Assembly: GCF_018798885.1 (NCBI RefSeq)
Contig: NZ_CP076365.1
Location: 1-64,000 of the forward strand
Direction: 5' to 3'
DNA: 64,000 bases
Origin: Gemmobacter fulvus
GTDB lineage: Bacteria > Pseudomonadota > Alphaproteobacteria > Rhodobacterales > Rhodobacteraceae
Shown here: positions 33,450-41,257 of the stretch, piece after piece
Numbering within the stretch: the stretch's first letter is position 1
Layout: each line of letters starts with the position of its first letter
The notes under the pieces: generated by a model
What the model was told of the DNA's origin: nothing
What the model saw: the letters and a program-made list of their open reading frames with translations, nothing else
The model's database searches: none
Position numbers and translations under genes: made by a program

Positions 33450-34649
33450 TCAGCCGACCCGGTCGAGGAGCTTCTTGGCGCGCCCTTCCATGTCGAGGCG
33501 CGCATCTTGCTGGGTCTTGTCGCGCGCAAGGCGCGTGATGCCCTGCACGAAGTCGAAGATGCTTTCGGGCGGGCGGCCCTCTTCCATCAGGACTTTCTCG
33601 ATGATCTTGCCTGACTCCGCCTTCGAGAAGCCGCGCTTGCGCAGGAAGTCATCCCGGTCCTCATCCGTCCGCGCGACGATCTGCTGCCGCGCCGCCTTGA
33701 TGCCGTTCACGAAGCCCTGCGGCGAGGAATTGGCAAACCGCGTCAGCGCGGGCGCGGCCTCATGCGCGAAGCGCGAGGCTGCATATTTCGAGTGGCGGAT
33801 GGTGATCTCCTGGAAATCCTCGACGCCCCAGAGGTTGCGGTTCTGGCACACCGCCCGCAGGTAGAAGCTTGCCATGCCGAGGGTCTTGGCCCCCACCTCG
33901 GAGTTCCAGCAGTAGAAGCCCCGGAAGTAGAGATCGGGGGAGCCGTCGGGCAGCCGGCCCGCCTCGATCGGGTTGTGATCGTCAACCAGGAACAGAAAGA
34001 CGTCGCGGTCCGAGGCATAGAGCGTGGTCGTGTCGCGGCTGATCTCGACATCGGGGTTGTAGACCCCGGTCGACCAGTCGAGCACGCCCGGCACCTTCCA
34101 GCGCGTGTCGCCCGTGCCATTGCCCGCGATGCGCTGCACCGCCTCGACCAGTTCGTGGTCATGGATGCGGCCATAGTCGGGACCGGTCACGGCGCGCAGT
34201 TCGGTCCGGCCATCCTCGGTCTCGAAGGTCTTCACTTGCTCTGCGCGGTGGTTGGCAAGCCCGTATTGCAGGTTGATCCCCGCCAGCGGCGCGGGCAACT
34301 GCCGCAGGTAGGAGGCCGGGGCGCCGACGATGCTCGCAAGCTGGCCGAAGGCCCAGTGCGTGGGTGCCACCGGTTCATGTGCCTTCGGTAGCATCAGGTG
34401 CAACCGCTCGGCGCTGTCGCGCGCAGCCTCGACCCGGATATCCGCCGTCTGCACCACCCGGCTACGGCTGCGCTCGGAGCGACCCTTCACATTGGCCCAG
34501 AGATCATCGAGCGACAGATACCGCTCGTCATCGGGCCGGTTGAACCATTCGGACGACACCCGCCCGTTCCGCTCACCCCGGCTCGCGTCCACTTTCCAGC
34601 CACCCACCCGCGCCGGTGCGACCGGATCCAGAACTTCAGCAACGCCCAT
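33450..34649 (-). CDS. DUF932 domain protein
   Basis: 399 residues, MGVAEVLDPVAPARVGGWKV. The DUF932 core runs from ~residue 60 to 380 (LMLPKAHEPVAPTHWAFGQL, LRAVTGPDYGRIHDHELVEA, RDVFLFLVDDHNPIEAG, NSEVGAKTLGMASFYLRAVCQN). This family of phage- and plasmid-encoded proteins is widespread, of unknown biochemical role, and often adjacent to RadC and SSB as here. Full length for the family. Confidence 0.85.
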   Translation of the reverse strand: MGVAEVLDPVAPARVGGWKVDASRGERNGRVSSEWFNRPDDERYLSLDDLWANVKGRSERSRSRVVQTADIRVEAARDSAERLHLMLPKAHEPVAPTHWAFGQLASIVGAPASYLRQLPAPLAGINLQYGLANHRAEQVKTFETEDGRTELRAVTGPDYGRIHDHELVEAVQRIAGNGTGDTRWKVPGVLDWSTGVYNPDVEISRDTTTLYASDRDVFLFLVDDHNPIEAGRLPDGSPDLYFRGFYCWNSEVGAKTLGMASFYLRAVCQNRNLWGVEDFQEITIRHSKYAASRFAHEAAPALTRFANSSPQGFVNGIKAARQQIVARTDEDRDDFLRKRGFSKAESGKIIEKVLMEEGRPPESIFDFVQGITRLARDKTQQDARLDMEGRAKKLLDRVG

Positions 34650-34765
34650 CGGCTATCTCCCGCGACGGGCGCCGGGAGCCACTCTCCCAACCCTCAACCC
34701 GTCACCGGAAAACCGGCAATCCTCTCACTCTCGAAATCTTGGCATGATCGGCTGCAATTCCGACG

Positions 34766-34802
34766 AAGCGGCCGTTCACGGTTTTGCCTCGAACGGCCGC
34801 TT
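34766..34802. terminator. Perfect 12-bp stem hairpin downstream of ridA
   Basis: AAGCGGCCGTTC (34766-34777) and GAACGGCCGCTT (34791-34802) are exact complements with a 13-base loop. It sits between the 3' end of ridA and the 5' end of the DUF932 gene and is likely a rho-independent terminator for ridA, working best as a strong stem since the T-tract is weak. Confidence 0.65.
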
Positions 34803-34812
34803 TCTCCGTTTC

Positions 34813-35208
34813 TCAGGCCAAAGCCGTTGCTTCGATCTCGAAGAGAAGTCCGGGAATCGCGAGGCGTGTCACCCCCAATAGCGTCATCGGCGGGGCCACT
34901 TGATGCGGGCCAAATCGCATGCCCATCAAGTCGAAATTCTTCAGCGCTTCATCGACATCGGTCGCGAAAACACCGAGCTTCACGACATTGCTCAGGTTCA
35001 TGCCTGCGTGCTTCAGAACGGCCTCGAGGTTGTCGAGCGCCGCGCCGATCTGACCGCGCATATCACCGGGATGCAGCGGGTTGCCTTCGCGGTCGACGCC
35101 GGTTTGGCCCGCGCAGATCAACTGACGGGTAGCTCCGTCGATGATTTCGGCCTGATTGTAGCCCAGCTTGATCGACCAATCCCAAGGATTCACAGCTTTC
35201 CGTTCCAT
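34813..35208 (-). CDS. RidA family (YjgF/YER057c/UK114) enamine/imine deaminase-like protein
   Basis: 131 residues from ATG 35208 (MERKAVNPWDWSIKLGYNQA). Family pattern: RQLICAGQTGVDREGNPLHPGDMRGQIGAALDNLEAVLKHAGMNLSNVVKLGVFATDVD. The usual catalytic Arg of the RidA subgroup (near GxxxRxxxxV) appears in VTRLAIPGLLFEIEATALA. Trimeric enzymes of this family hydrolyse reactive enamines or have related roles. It is divergent from a WYL-type regulator and shares an operator-like palindrome with it, so that regulator probably controls it. The substrate cannot be told from sequence. Confidence 0.85.
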   Translation of the reverse strand: MERKAVNPWDWSIKLGYNQAEIIDGATRQLICAGQTGVDREGNPLHPGDMRGQIGAALDNLEAVLKHAGMNLSNVVKLGVFATDVDEALKNFDLMGMRFGPHQVAPPMTLLGVTRLAIPGLLFEIEATALA

Positions 35209-35270
35209 GTTGCAAGTCTCCTGTTTTGCTTTGCTGGAAACCGTGTAGATTGAAACAGTGCCAAAATCTG

Positions 35271-35291
35271 TCACCTTATATGCTAAGGTGA
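35271..35291. promoter_or_regulatory. Perfect palindromic operator between ridA and WYL regulator
   Basis: TCACCTTA, five bases, TAAGGTGA: perfect 8-bp arms ending five bases before the ATG of the regulator at 35296 and 62 bases before the ridA start. Bound regulator would block its own ribosome-binding site and sit near the ridA promoter. Confidence 0.7.
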
Positions 35292-35295
35292 GGGT

Positions 35296-36021
35296 ATGGA
35301 TATTCGCATCAGACAAGACGCCATCGTGCGCATGCTCCGCCGCAACGGGACATCCACGATCAAAACGTTGGCCGAAGAGGTCGGCACCTCCCGCCGCACC
35401 GTGTTGCGTGACATCATCGCGCTCCGGAATCAGGGCTATGTGATACATTCCGATGTCGGTCGTGGCGGCGGGCTTCAGCTTGATCCGCAGTCCGTCCAGA
35501 CGAATGCGCGGCTATCAGTGCCCGAGGTCTTCGCCCTTCTGATCAGCGTCGCCGCCATGCGCGCGGCTGGAAACCTACCGTTCTCGGAACTTGCGGATGC
35601 TGGACTGGCCAAAATCGAAAAGTCGCTGCCCGGCGACAAGGTGAAAGATCTGCGCGCCTTTCTGGACTGTCTGCACATCGGTAAGCTTTCACCGCTCCAG
35701 AACCTGTCGGACATGGGCAAGATGGACCGAGACCTGCTACCGGCGTTCGAGAAAGCATTTCTTCAACGCGAATTCATCCGCTTTGATTATCGCGATGCGA
35801 AGGGCCAGCTTACACGGCGCGAAGTCGAACCGCAGGCCATGCTCATCCTGCCGCCGCTTTGGTATCTTGTGGGATGGGACCCCGGGCGCGAGGACTTCCG
35901 TCATTTCAGGATGGACCGGATCGGCAAGCCAGAGGCTGTAGCGGGAACAAGGTGTCGTCGCCGCCACGTTCCGTTTGAAGATGATGTCTGTCCATACAGC
36001 GAATTGCAGAAGCGCTCTTGA
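35296..36021 (+). CDS. DeoR/YafY-type transcriptional regulator with HTH_11 and WYL domain
   Basis: 241 residues, MDIRIRQDAIVRMLRRNGTS. Residues ~5-60 form an HTH_11 winged helix (STIKTLAEEVGTSRRTVLRDIIALRNQGYVIHSD). A WYL-like ligand-sensing domain follows at residues ~140-215 (IRFDYRDAKGQLTRREVEPQAMLILPPLWYLVGWDPGREDFRHFRMDRI). WYL domains sense nucleic acids or small ligands. Divergent from ridA with a shared palindrome; its natural target is presumably that promoter. Confidence 0.85.
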   Translation: MDIRIRQDAIVRMLRRNGTSTIKTLAEEVGTSRRTVLRDIIALRNQGYVIHSDVGRGGGLQLDPQSVQTNARLSVPEVFALLISVAAMRAAGNLPFSELADAGLAKIEKSLPGDKVKDLRAFLDCLHIGKLSPLQNLSDMGKMDRDLLPAFEKAFLQREFIRFDYRDAKGQLTRREVEPQAMLILPPLWYLVGWDPGREDFRHFRMDRIGKPEAVAGTRCRRRHVPFEDDVCPYSELQKRS

Positions 36022-36106
36022 TAGCGGTCATCCAGGCACTGGGCAGCATCGGTCAAATTGGGCTCAAAGCTGCCTTGCGGCAGTGCAGCGAACCCGGCGG
36101 GTTGCC

Positions 36107-36148
36107 CCCCCTCGGGCCCGGCGGGTTTCCCCGCCGGGCCCGAGGGGG
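36107..36148. terminator. Perfect 19-bp GC-only stem between convergent genes
   Basis: Arms 36107-36125 and 36130-36148 (CCCCCTCGGGCCCGGCGGG and its exact complement) close on the four-base loop TTTC. It separates the rightward WYL regulator (stop 36021) from the leftward ssb (stop 36161), so it would act as a bidirectional terminator. The stem is unusually long and almost wholly G/C. Confidence 0.75.
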
Positions 36149-36160
36149 TGACCCTGTTCT

Positions 36161-36565
36161 TCAGAACGGGATCTCGTCGTCGCGGTCGACCAGCTCGGGG
36201 TTTTCGTTTTCGGCCGACTTCGGGCGGCTCAGGAAGTCGACCTTCTCGGCGATGATCTCGCAGCCGTAGCGGTCGTTCCCCATGCTGTCGATCCACTTGG
36301 TGTAGTGGATGCGGCCATGGACGAGGACCTTCATGCCCTTTTCGCAATGCTCCGCGACCGTCTTGCCGAGACCGTTGAAGCAGGTGATGCGGTGCCATTC
36401 GGTGTCCATGACCCGGTAGCCGTTCTCGTCGCGCAGGACGCGACCTTCCGAGAGGCGGGGGCGGGAGGTGGCGAGGCTGAAGTTGGTGATCTTGGTGCCG
36501 CCCTGGGTGGTGCGGACTTCGGGGGTCTGACCGATGTTGCCGGCGAGGATGACGATGTTCTGCAT
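36161..36565 (-). CDS. ssb: Plasmid single-stranded DNA-binding protein
   Basis: 134 residues from ATG 36565 (MQNIVILAGNIGQTPEVRTT). The OB-fold signature VILAGNIGQTPEVR...FSLATS...TEWHRITCFNGLGKTVAEHCEKGMKVLVHGRIHY is clear. The tail is short and ends in the acidic DRDDEIPF tip that contacts replication and repair partners. Compact plasmid-type SSB. It has strong family support, but the ~425 bases upstream carry no recognisable promoter motif I could confirm. Confidence 0.92.
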   Translation of the reverse strand: MQNIVILAGNIGQTPEVRTTQGGTKITNFSLATSRPRLSEGRVLRDENGYRVMDTEWHRITCFNGLGKTVAEHCEKGMKVLVHGRIHYTKWIDSMGNDRYGCEIIAEKVDFLSRPKSAENENPELVDRDDEIPF

Positions 36566-36990
36566 GGGTTCGCTCCTATGTGTCCTGTCTTCGGGACCGT
36601 CCCTTCGACAAGACCCGGAAAAAGCCCGTCGGGTGACGCGTGCACGGTGGACGGAACGGACGCCGGAAACCCCCAGAGGACCGGGGTGGAGCGGGCAGCC
36701 CCGAAGGGGCAACACGGCCCGGACTGACGCGGGGTTGCGCGCGAGAGCCCGAACGGGATTAGGGGATTGTCAGTCGAAGGGATGGCCCGGGAGACAGAGA
36801 TGCGCGGGGAGCCCATGCCAGAACTTGTTACCTTGCCAATCGGAACAGCCTGACCCCCAGTTCAGTACCTCACTGGCGACGATATGGTGACCAACAGCCT
36901 TTGCCACCCCTGCCCTTGCCTTGCGGGAGTTGCGGCACCCTACCGCGACGGGCTATCGATACCGGGACATTCAGGACACGGACCGCATCA
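36566..36990. other. Non-coding gap between ssb and hns-like gene
   Basis: This 425-base region contains the divergent promoters of ssb and the H-NS-like gene. Longer in-frame extensions of both genes through this gap lack ribosome-binding sites and have biased, shadow-like composition, so I left them out. I see no other gene. Confidence 0.5.
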
Positions 36991-37311
36991 ATGGCTGATT
37001 ACGATCTCGAGGCACTGTCGCTCAGCGAGCTGAAGAAAGTGCAGAAGGACGTCGCCAAGGCGATTTCCACATTTGAGGATCGGCAGAAGGCGGAAGCCCG
37101 TGCCAAGGTGGAAGCTCTCGCCCGGGATCTGGGTTACTCCCTGGCCGAACTCGTCGGCACCGAGACGAAATCCTCCCGTGCGCCTGCAGCGGCGAAATAC
37201 CGGCACCCTGAGAACCCGGCACTCACCTGGTCCGGCCGCGGGCGCAAGCCGCAGTGGTTCGTGGAGGCGTTGGAGGCAGGAAAGACCGCGAGCGACCTAG
37301 CCATCAGTTGA
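36991..37311 (+). CDS. H-NS / HvrA-family nucleoid-associated protein
   Basis: 106 residues, MADYDLEALSLSELKKVQKD. The N-terminal coiled-coil oligomerisation segment (residues ~5-55) is followed by the H-NS C-terminal DNA-binding motif: KYRHPENPALTWSGRGRKPQWFVEALEAGK (residues ~70-100), with the conserved TWSGRGRKPQW core. Plasmid-encoded H-NS proteins silence AT-rich acquired DNA and limit the cost of the plasmid to the host. The start was chosen where family similarity begins. Confidence 0.9.
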   Translation: MADYDLEALSLSELKKVQKDVAKAISTFEDRQKAEARAKVEALARDLGYSLAELVGTETKSSRAPAAAKYRHPENPALTWSGRGRKPQWFVEALEAGKTASDLAIS

Positions 37312-37694
37312 AGGCTTGACCTACGCTTTCGGCCCGTTGCTGCCGTTCGCTTCTTAGCCGGGCGCTGCGGCGCAGCTTCGTCGAACCGGTCATTCGTCCA
37401 TCGCGCAGCATTTTCGGAGGGTGAAGGTCGGCAGAGCGGACATAGATGCCGGTCGCTTATCTCCGCCTTGCCGATGCTATCGGCCCACTGCGGACCTTCA
37501 AGATAGCGCAGCACGCCTCGGCTGAGACGTCAATCAGCCTGACGAAATGAGCTGGGATCTACGGCTGCTCCCAGCTAATGGGGAGTCCGAGAATCTGTTG
37601 CTGCACGGCACGTCACCCAAGTATTGGCACTTATGCCTTTCGACAGTAACTGTGAACGAAACAGGAACCCGATGGGGTCAAATGAAAGAATTAA
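37312..37694. other. Non-coding gap with intergenic repeat motifs
   Basis: No supportable gene in these 383 bases. It contains motifs of the scattered repeat described below (GTGAAGGTCGGC at 37421 and GCGGACCTTCA at 37490). It leads into the stump of a HIT gene. Confidence 0.45.
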
Positions 37695-37853
37695 ACTTTC
37701 AAGGTTAGTTGCCTGTTTTGCCGGATCGATTCCGGCGAATTGCTCGCTCATCGGGTCTATCTGGGCGACCGCATCCTGGCCTTCCTCGACCTACATCCGA
37801 TCCGCGCAGGCCATGTGCTTGTCATTCCCAAAGCACATCATGTCTGGTTTGAG
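37695..37853 (+). pseudogene. HIT-family hydrolase, N-terminal stump cut by IS1380
   Basis: The frame reads SCLFCRIDSGELLAHRVYLG, then LAFLDLHPIRAGHVLVIPKAHHVWFE, an unmistakable HIT protein N-terminus with its CxxC zinc motif. The codon for Glu ends at 37853, precisely where IS1380 begins. No start codon is present (a stop lies three bases before 37695) and the catalytic HxHxH segment is missing on the other side of the IS. It is a dead fragment that shows DNA was lost together with the insertion. Confidence 0.75.
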
Positions 37854-39524
37854 CCCACATTTCCCAAGTAAGGCGCTGATTTCGCTGTCCTGACCATTAT
37901 ATTTCCTATATAAAACATGGTGTTGAAGGCTGCGATGGGCGCGTTTCATGGATCACCCAGAGGGTGCGGGCTTGCAACGGGCAGATCGGGTGGATTTCGA
38001 CCCTCGCGTGCGGCTGGAATTTCGCGGCACGCAGCTCAGTTCCGACGGCGGCCTTCTGGTGATGCGCGAGCTTGATGACGCGCTCGGGTTGTCCGATTTG
38101 GCGTCAGCGGCGCTGCGCGATACTCGCTCTGGCAAGAACACGGTCCATCGGCTCGACGGCCTGTTCCGGCAATCAGTCTTTGGGCGGCTGGCCGGATACG
38201 AGGATGTCAACGACGCCAACCGTCTCGCCTGCGATCCGGTCATGCGCCAAGTTGTCGGCGGCAGAGCGGTCGATGCACAAGCGGCCTCGGCATCGCAGAT
38301 GGGACGGTTCGAGACCGAGACGCTGGCTCTGGCCGGGAACCGTGCCGCGCTGGCCGACCTGAACGGGCAATGGATCGACCGGTTCCATGACCGTAACGGG
38401 CTGAAGTACATCGTTCTGGACATGGACAGCTCGGTCAGCCCGACCCATGGCGACCAGGAAGGGTCCGCCTGGAATGGCCATTTCGACTGTAGCTGCTATC
38501 ACCCCAACTTTCTGTTCAACCAGTTCGGGATGCTGGAACGCTGCGCCCTGCGCCATGGCAACGTCCACAGCGCCGATGGCTGGCGTGATGTTCTCGACCC
38601 CGTCATTGCGCGCTACGCGGAGCGCGACCTTGGTGGCAGGTTCTTCCGGGCCGATGCTGCCTACGCGATCCCGGCGATCTATGAGCGATTGGAAGAAGCG
38701 CGGTTCTTCTACGCCATCCGGCTGCCCGCAAACGCGGTCCTCAAGGACAAGATCGCGCATCGGCTAACGCGCCCTGTCGGGCGGCCGTCACTGACCAAGG
38801 TCAAGCGGTTCTTCGAGGAATTCGAGTATCAGGCGGCGTCCTGGGACAAGGAACGCCGGGTGATCGCCAAGATCGAATGGCATCCGGGCGAACTGTTCCC
38901 GCGTGTCGGCTTCATCGTCACCAACCTGCCGATGGAGCCGGACTGGGTGGTGCGGTTCTACAACCAGCGCGGCACCGCCGAGCAGCACATCAAAGAGGGC
39001 AAATACGCCTTTCGCTGGACGCGGCTGTCGTGCCGGAAGTTCCGCGACAATGAGGTGCGGCTGCAACTGCACGCCCCGGCGTACAATCTGGCCACCTTCT
39101 TGCGCTGCATCGAGCTGCCCGAGGCCATGGCCGACTGGTCGTTGACCAGCCTGCAACTGAAGCTGATCAAGATCGGGGCACGTGTGGTCCGTCACGCCCG
39201 CACCATCACCTTCCAGCTGGCCGAGGTCGCTGTCACCGGCACGATGGTACGCGCCATCCTCGCCGCTATCCGCCGATTGCGAGCGCCACCGCTATGCGCA
39301 TGATCGCGATCCACGCTCAAACTGAACGAAAGCGGCTGGACAGATCTGTCCGCTGCGCTGAAAAACGCCGCCCCTGGGCAAGGAAACAGCGGCTTCGCGG
39401 TCTGATCCGTCCAGATCCAGCAGTCTGCGCGACCGCAGGTGCCGCTTGCGGCAGAAAATCCTTGTCTAGCGCTCGGATACAGGCGATCTTCACCTCAAAC
39501 GACACGCCACTTGGGGAATGCAGG
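37854..39524. mobile_element. IS1380 family insertion sequence
   Basis: 1671 bp, the expected size. Terminal inverted repeats CCCACATTTCCCAAGT (37854-37869) and the complement of 39509-39524 (CCTGCATTCCCCAAGT) match at 13 of 16. The four bases outside the two ends differ (TGAG versus CTGG), so the 4-bp duplication typical of a simple insertion is absent, in line with deletion of the rest of the HIT gene. The 3' part, 39304-39524, is non-coding. Confidence 0.8.
37948..39303 (+). CDS. IS1380 family transposase
   Basis: 451 residues, MDHPEGAGLQRADRVDFDPR. IS1380-type DDE transposase: VLDMDSSVSPTHGDQEGSAWNGHFDCSCYHPN carries the first Asp, FFRADAAYAIPAIYERLEE the second, and RFYNQRGTAEQHIKEGKYAFRWTRLSC the Glu-containing YREK-like region. 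It appears full length and uninterrupted, so the element may still be active. Confidence 0.92.
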   Translation: MDHPEGAGLQRADRVDFDPRVRLEFRGTQLSSDGGLLVMRELDDALGLSDLASAALRDTRSGKNTVHRLDGLFRQSVFGRLAGYEDVNDANRLACDPVMRQVVGGRAVDAQAASASQMGRFETETLALAGNRAALADLNGQWIDRFHDRNGLKYIVLDMDSSVSPTHGDQEGSAWNGHFDCSCYHPNFLFNQFGMLERCALRHGNVHSADGWRDVLDPVIARYAERDLGGRFFRADAAYAIPAIYERLEEARFFYAIRLPANAVLKDKIAHRLTRPVGRPSLTKVKRFFEEFEYQAASWDKERRVIAKIEWHPGELFPRVGFIVTNLPMEPDWVVRFYNQRGTAEQHIKEGKYAFRWTRLSCRKFRDNEVRLQLHAPAYNLATFLRCIELPEAMADWSLTSLQLKLIKIGARVVRHARTITFQLAEVAVTGTMVRAILAAIRRLRAPPLCA

Positions 39525-39574
39525 CTGGAATCTACAGGGTCAGATCGACAGTATGAAATTGGAGCGGGACGGCC

Positions 39575-40276
39575 ATGACCTATCAGTCAGCCCATGAAGA
39601 AGTACATTTCGTCAACCGCAGCGGTTGGTTGCGGGCCGCGGTGCTCGGCGCCAACGATGGGATCGTCTCGATCTCGGCGCTCATCGTGGGCGTGGCGGTC
39701 GCCAATCCTTCCGCAGAGGCGGTGTTGATTGCAGGCGCCGCGGGATTGGCCGCCGGGGCGATGTCGATGGCGGCGGGGGAATATGTCTCGGTCAGCTCAC
39801 AATCGGATATTGAAGGTGCTGACATCGCCCGTGAGGCGCAGGCTCTGCGCGAGACACCCGCGGAGGAGGAGGCGGAACTGGCTTCTATCTGGGAGAGCCG
39901 AGGGCTCTCGCCCGCGACGGCAGCGCTTGTCGCGCGCGAGTTGACCGAAGCTGACGCGCTTGGGGCCCATGTGCGCGATGAACTCGGCCTCTCTGAGGTG
40001 CATAGCGCCAATCCCTTACAGGCTGCCTTTGCCTCTGGGCTCACGTTCACTTTGGCCGGGGCTGTGCCGATGGTTGCTGCGCTCGTCTCACCCGCAGAAA
40101 CTGTCGCCGTCGTGGTTACTGTGACAACGCTGCTCGCGCTTGCCGTTCTCGGGGCTCTCGGGGCTTGGGCCGGCGGAGCCAAGTTGTTGCGACCAACACT
40201 GCGTGTGGTCTTCTGGGGCGGTGCCGCGATGGCAGTGACCGCCGCTATCGGGAAACTATTTGGGGTCGCGGTTTAG
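39575..40276 (+). CDS. VIT1/CCC1-family iron/manganese transporter
   Basis: 233 residues, MTYQSAHEEVHFVNRSGWLR. VIT family signature: GWLRAAVLGANDGIVSISALIVGVA, AAGLAAGAMSMAAGEYVSVSSQSDIE, and a cytosolic helical loop with acidic residues (LRETPAEEEAELASIWESRGL) that in relatives binds metal. Five helices are predicted. It would export or sequester Fe2+ or Mn2+ across the inner membrane. It lies beside haemoglobin and catalase genes, suggesting an iron/oxidative-stress cassette. Confidence 0.9.
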   Translation: MTYQSAHEEVHFVNRSGWLRAAVLGANDGIVSISALIVGVAVANPSAEAVLIAGAAGLAAGAMSMAAGEYVSVSSQSDIEGADIAREAQALRETPAEEEAELASIWESRGLSPATAALVARELTEADALGAHVRDELGLSEVHSANPLQAAFASGLTFTLAGAVPMVAALVSPAETVAVVVTVTTLLALAVLGALGAWAGGAKLLRPTLRVVFWGGAAMAVTAAIGKLFGVAV

Positions 40277-40400
40277 GCAGGCAGGGGGGCTATCCCCCCT
40301 TCTTGGGGATCGGGGGAAAGGTATTTTAGAGTTCAAAAGGGCCCGGCTTAACGGCTCTGGCATTGTCGAAGATTTGGTTGATGAAACTGCTGCCTCTCTA

Positions 40401-40793
40401 TCAGCGGCGGAGGTTTGGGGGATCGCCAGCCTGCGCAAGCCCATAGCTGAGGCCCTTGCCAATCCGGTGCGCGAGGGCTGACCAATTGCGGGCCTGATCT
40501 ATTGTGAGGTTAGCAGCCAGCACTTTATCAAAGAGGTCCAGCCATATTGGAAACATCTCAGCGCGTATGTCTCCTGCCTCTTTGTGAACGAACATGGGGT
40601 TTCCATCGTAGCCCTGTTCGCGCAGGATCGCGTTACGCCAGAAAGACATGATCCTGCTTTCATGCTCTGACCAATCCGTGACGTGCCGTGCAAAAACTGG
40701 CCCAAGAACTGGATGGTGGCGAATGTCTGCGTAAAAGCGCGCGACCACCACGCCGATTTCTTCGGCGGTAATGTCAAACCTACGCGCATTCAT
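40401..40793 (-). CDS. Group III truncated haemoglobin
   Basis: 130 residues, MNARRFDITAEEIGVVVARF. Group III pattern: FYADIRHHPVLGPVFARHVTDWSEHESRIMSFWRNAIL, with the TrpG/FW pair, then VHKEAGDIRAEMFPIWLDLFDKVL, where His in VHKE is the proximal haem ligand. Full length for the group. Group III trHbs bind O2 and are linked to redox or NO-related stress, though their exact role is unsettled. Convergent with the VIT gene. Confidence 0.88.
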   Translation of the reverse strand: MNARRFDITAEEIGVVVARFYADIRHHPVLGPVFARHVTDWSEHESRIMSFWRNAILREQGYDGNPMFVHKEAGDIRAEMFPIWLDLFDKVLAANLTIDQARNWSALAHRIGKGLSYGLAQAGDPPNLRR

Positions 40794-40853
40794 ACTGGCC
40801 CCCTTTCACCTGCCTCTGTGTCACGAGTGTTTCCTCTGCGCATGGCTTCTAGG

Positions 40854-41057
40854 TCATGTTGACAAATGGCGTATCCATAGACGGATCGAGGTGATGTCGA
40901 TGAAGCCGAGGAAGCTCTGGGCGGTCTTGTCGTAGCGGGTTGCGACCCTTCGTGCGTTCTTGAGCTTGTTGAAGCACCGCTCGACGAGGTTGCGCAACGA
41001 ATACAGCTTGAGGGCCTGCCCGAGGATCAGGAAACGCGGCTTACCAGCCGCGCGCAA
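40854..41057 (-). pseudogene. IS5 family transposase, C-terminal fragment
   Basis: 67 residues matching the tail of IS5-family (IS427/IS1031-like) transposases: LVERCFNKLKNARRVATRYDKTAQSFLGFIDITSIRLWIRHLS. It has lost the DDE catalytic N-terminal part and both ends cannot be defined. The next ~200 bases (41058-41257) show no gene I can support and may include more IS debris. Confidence 0.75.
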
Positions 41058-41257
41058 CGTTTGGCGAAGCGGATGAAATCGATATATGGGGTTAAGCGCG
41101 TAGCGCCATCTCTTTCGCCGGTGTACCGCTGTTGCGGCGCATTGTCAGGCGCGCATCGAAGGCGCCTGTCGATGCCTTCGATGGTAATGTTCCGGCTTTC
41201 TATCGGTGTGTCCCGGCCGGGGCGCGCGACTCGCCCCGCCAGAATTACAGTGAAGCG

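Noticed and set aside
37624-37893. 89-codon ORF near IS1380
   Set aside because: It is out of frame with the clear HIT fragment present in the same DNA.
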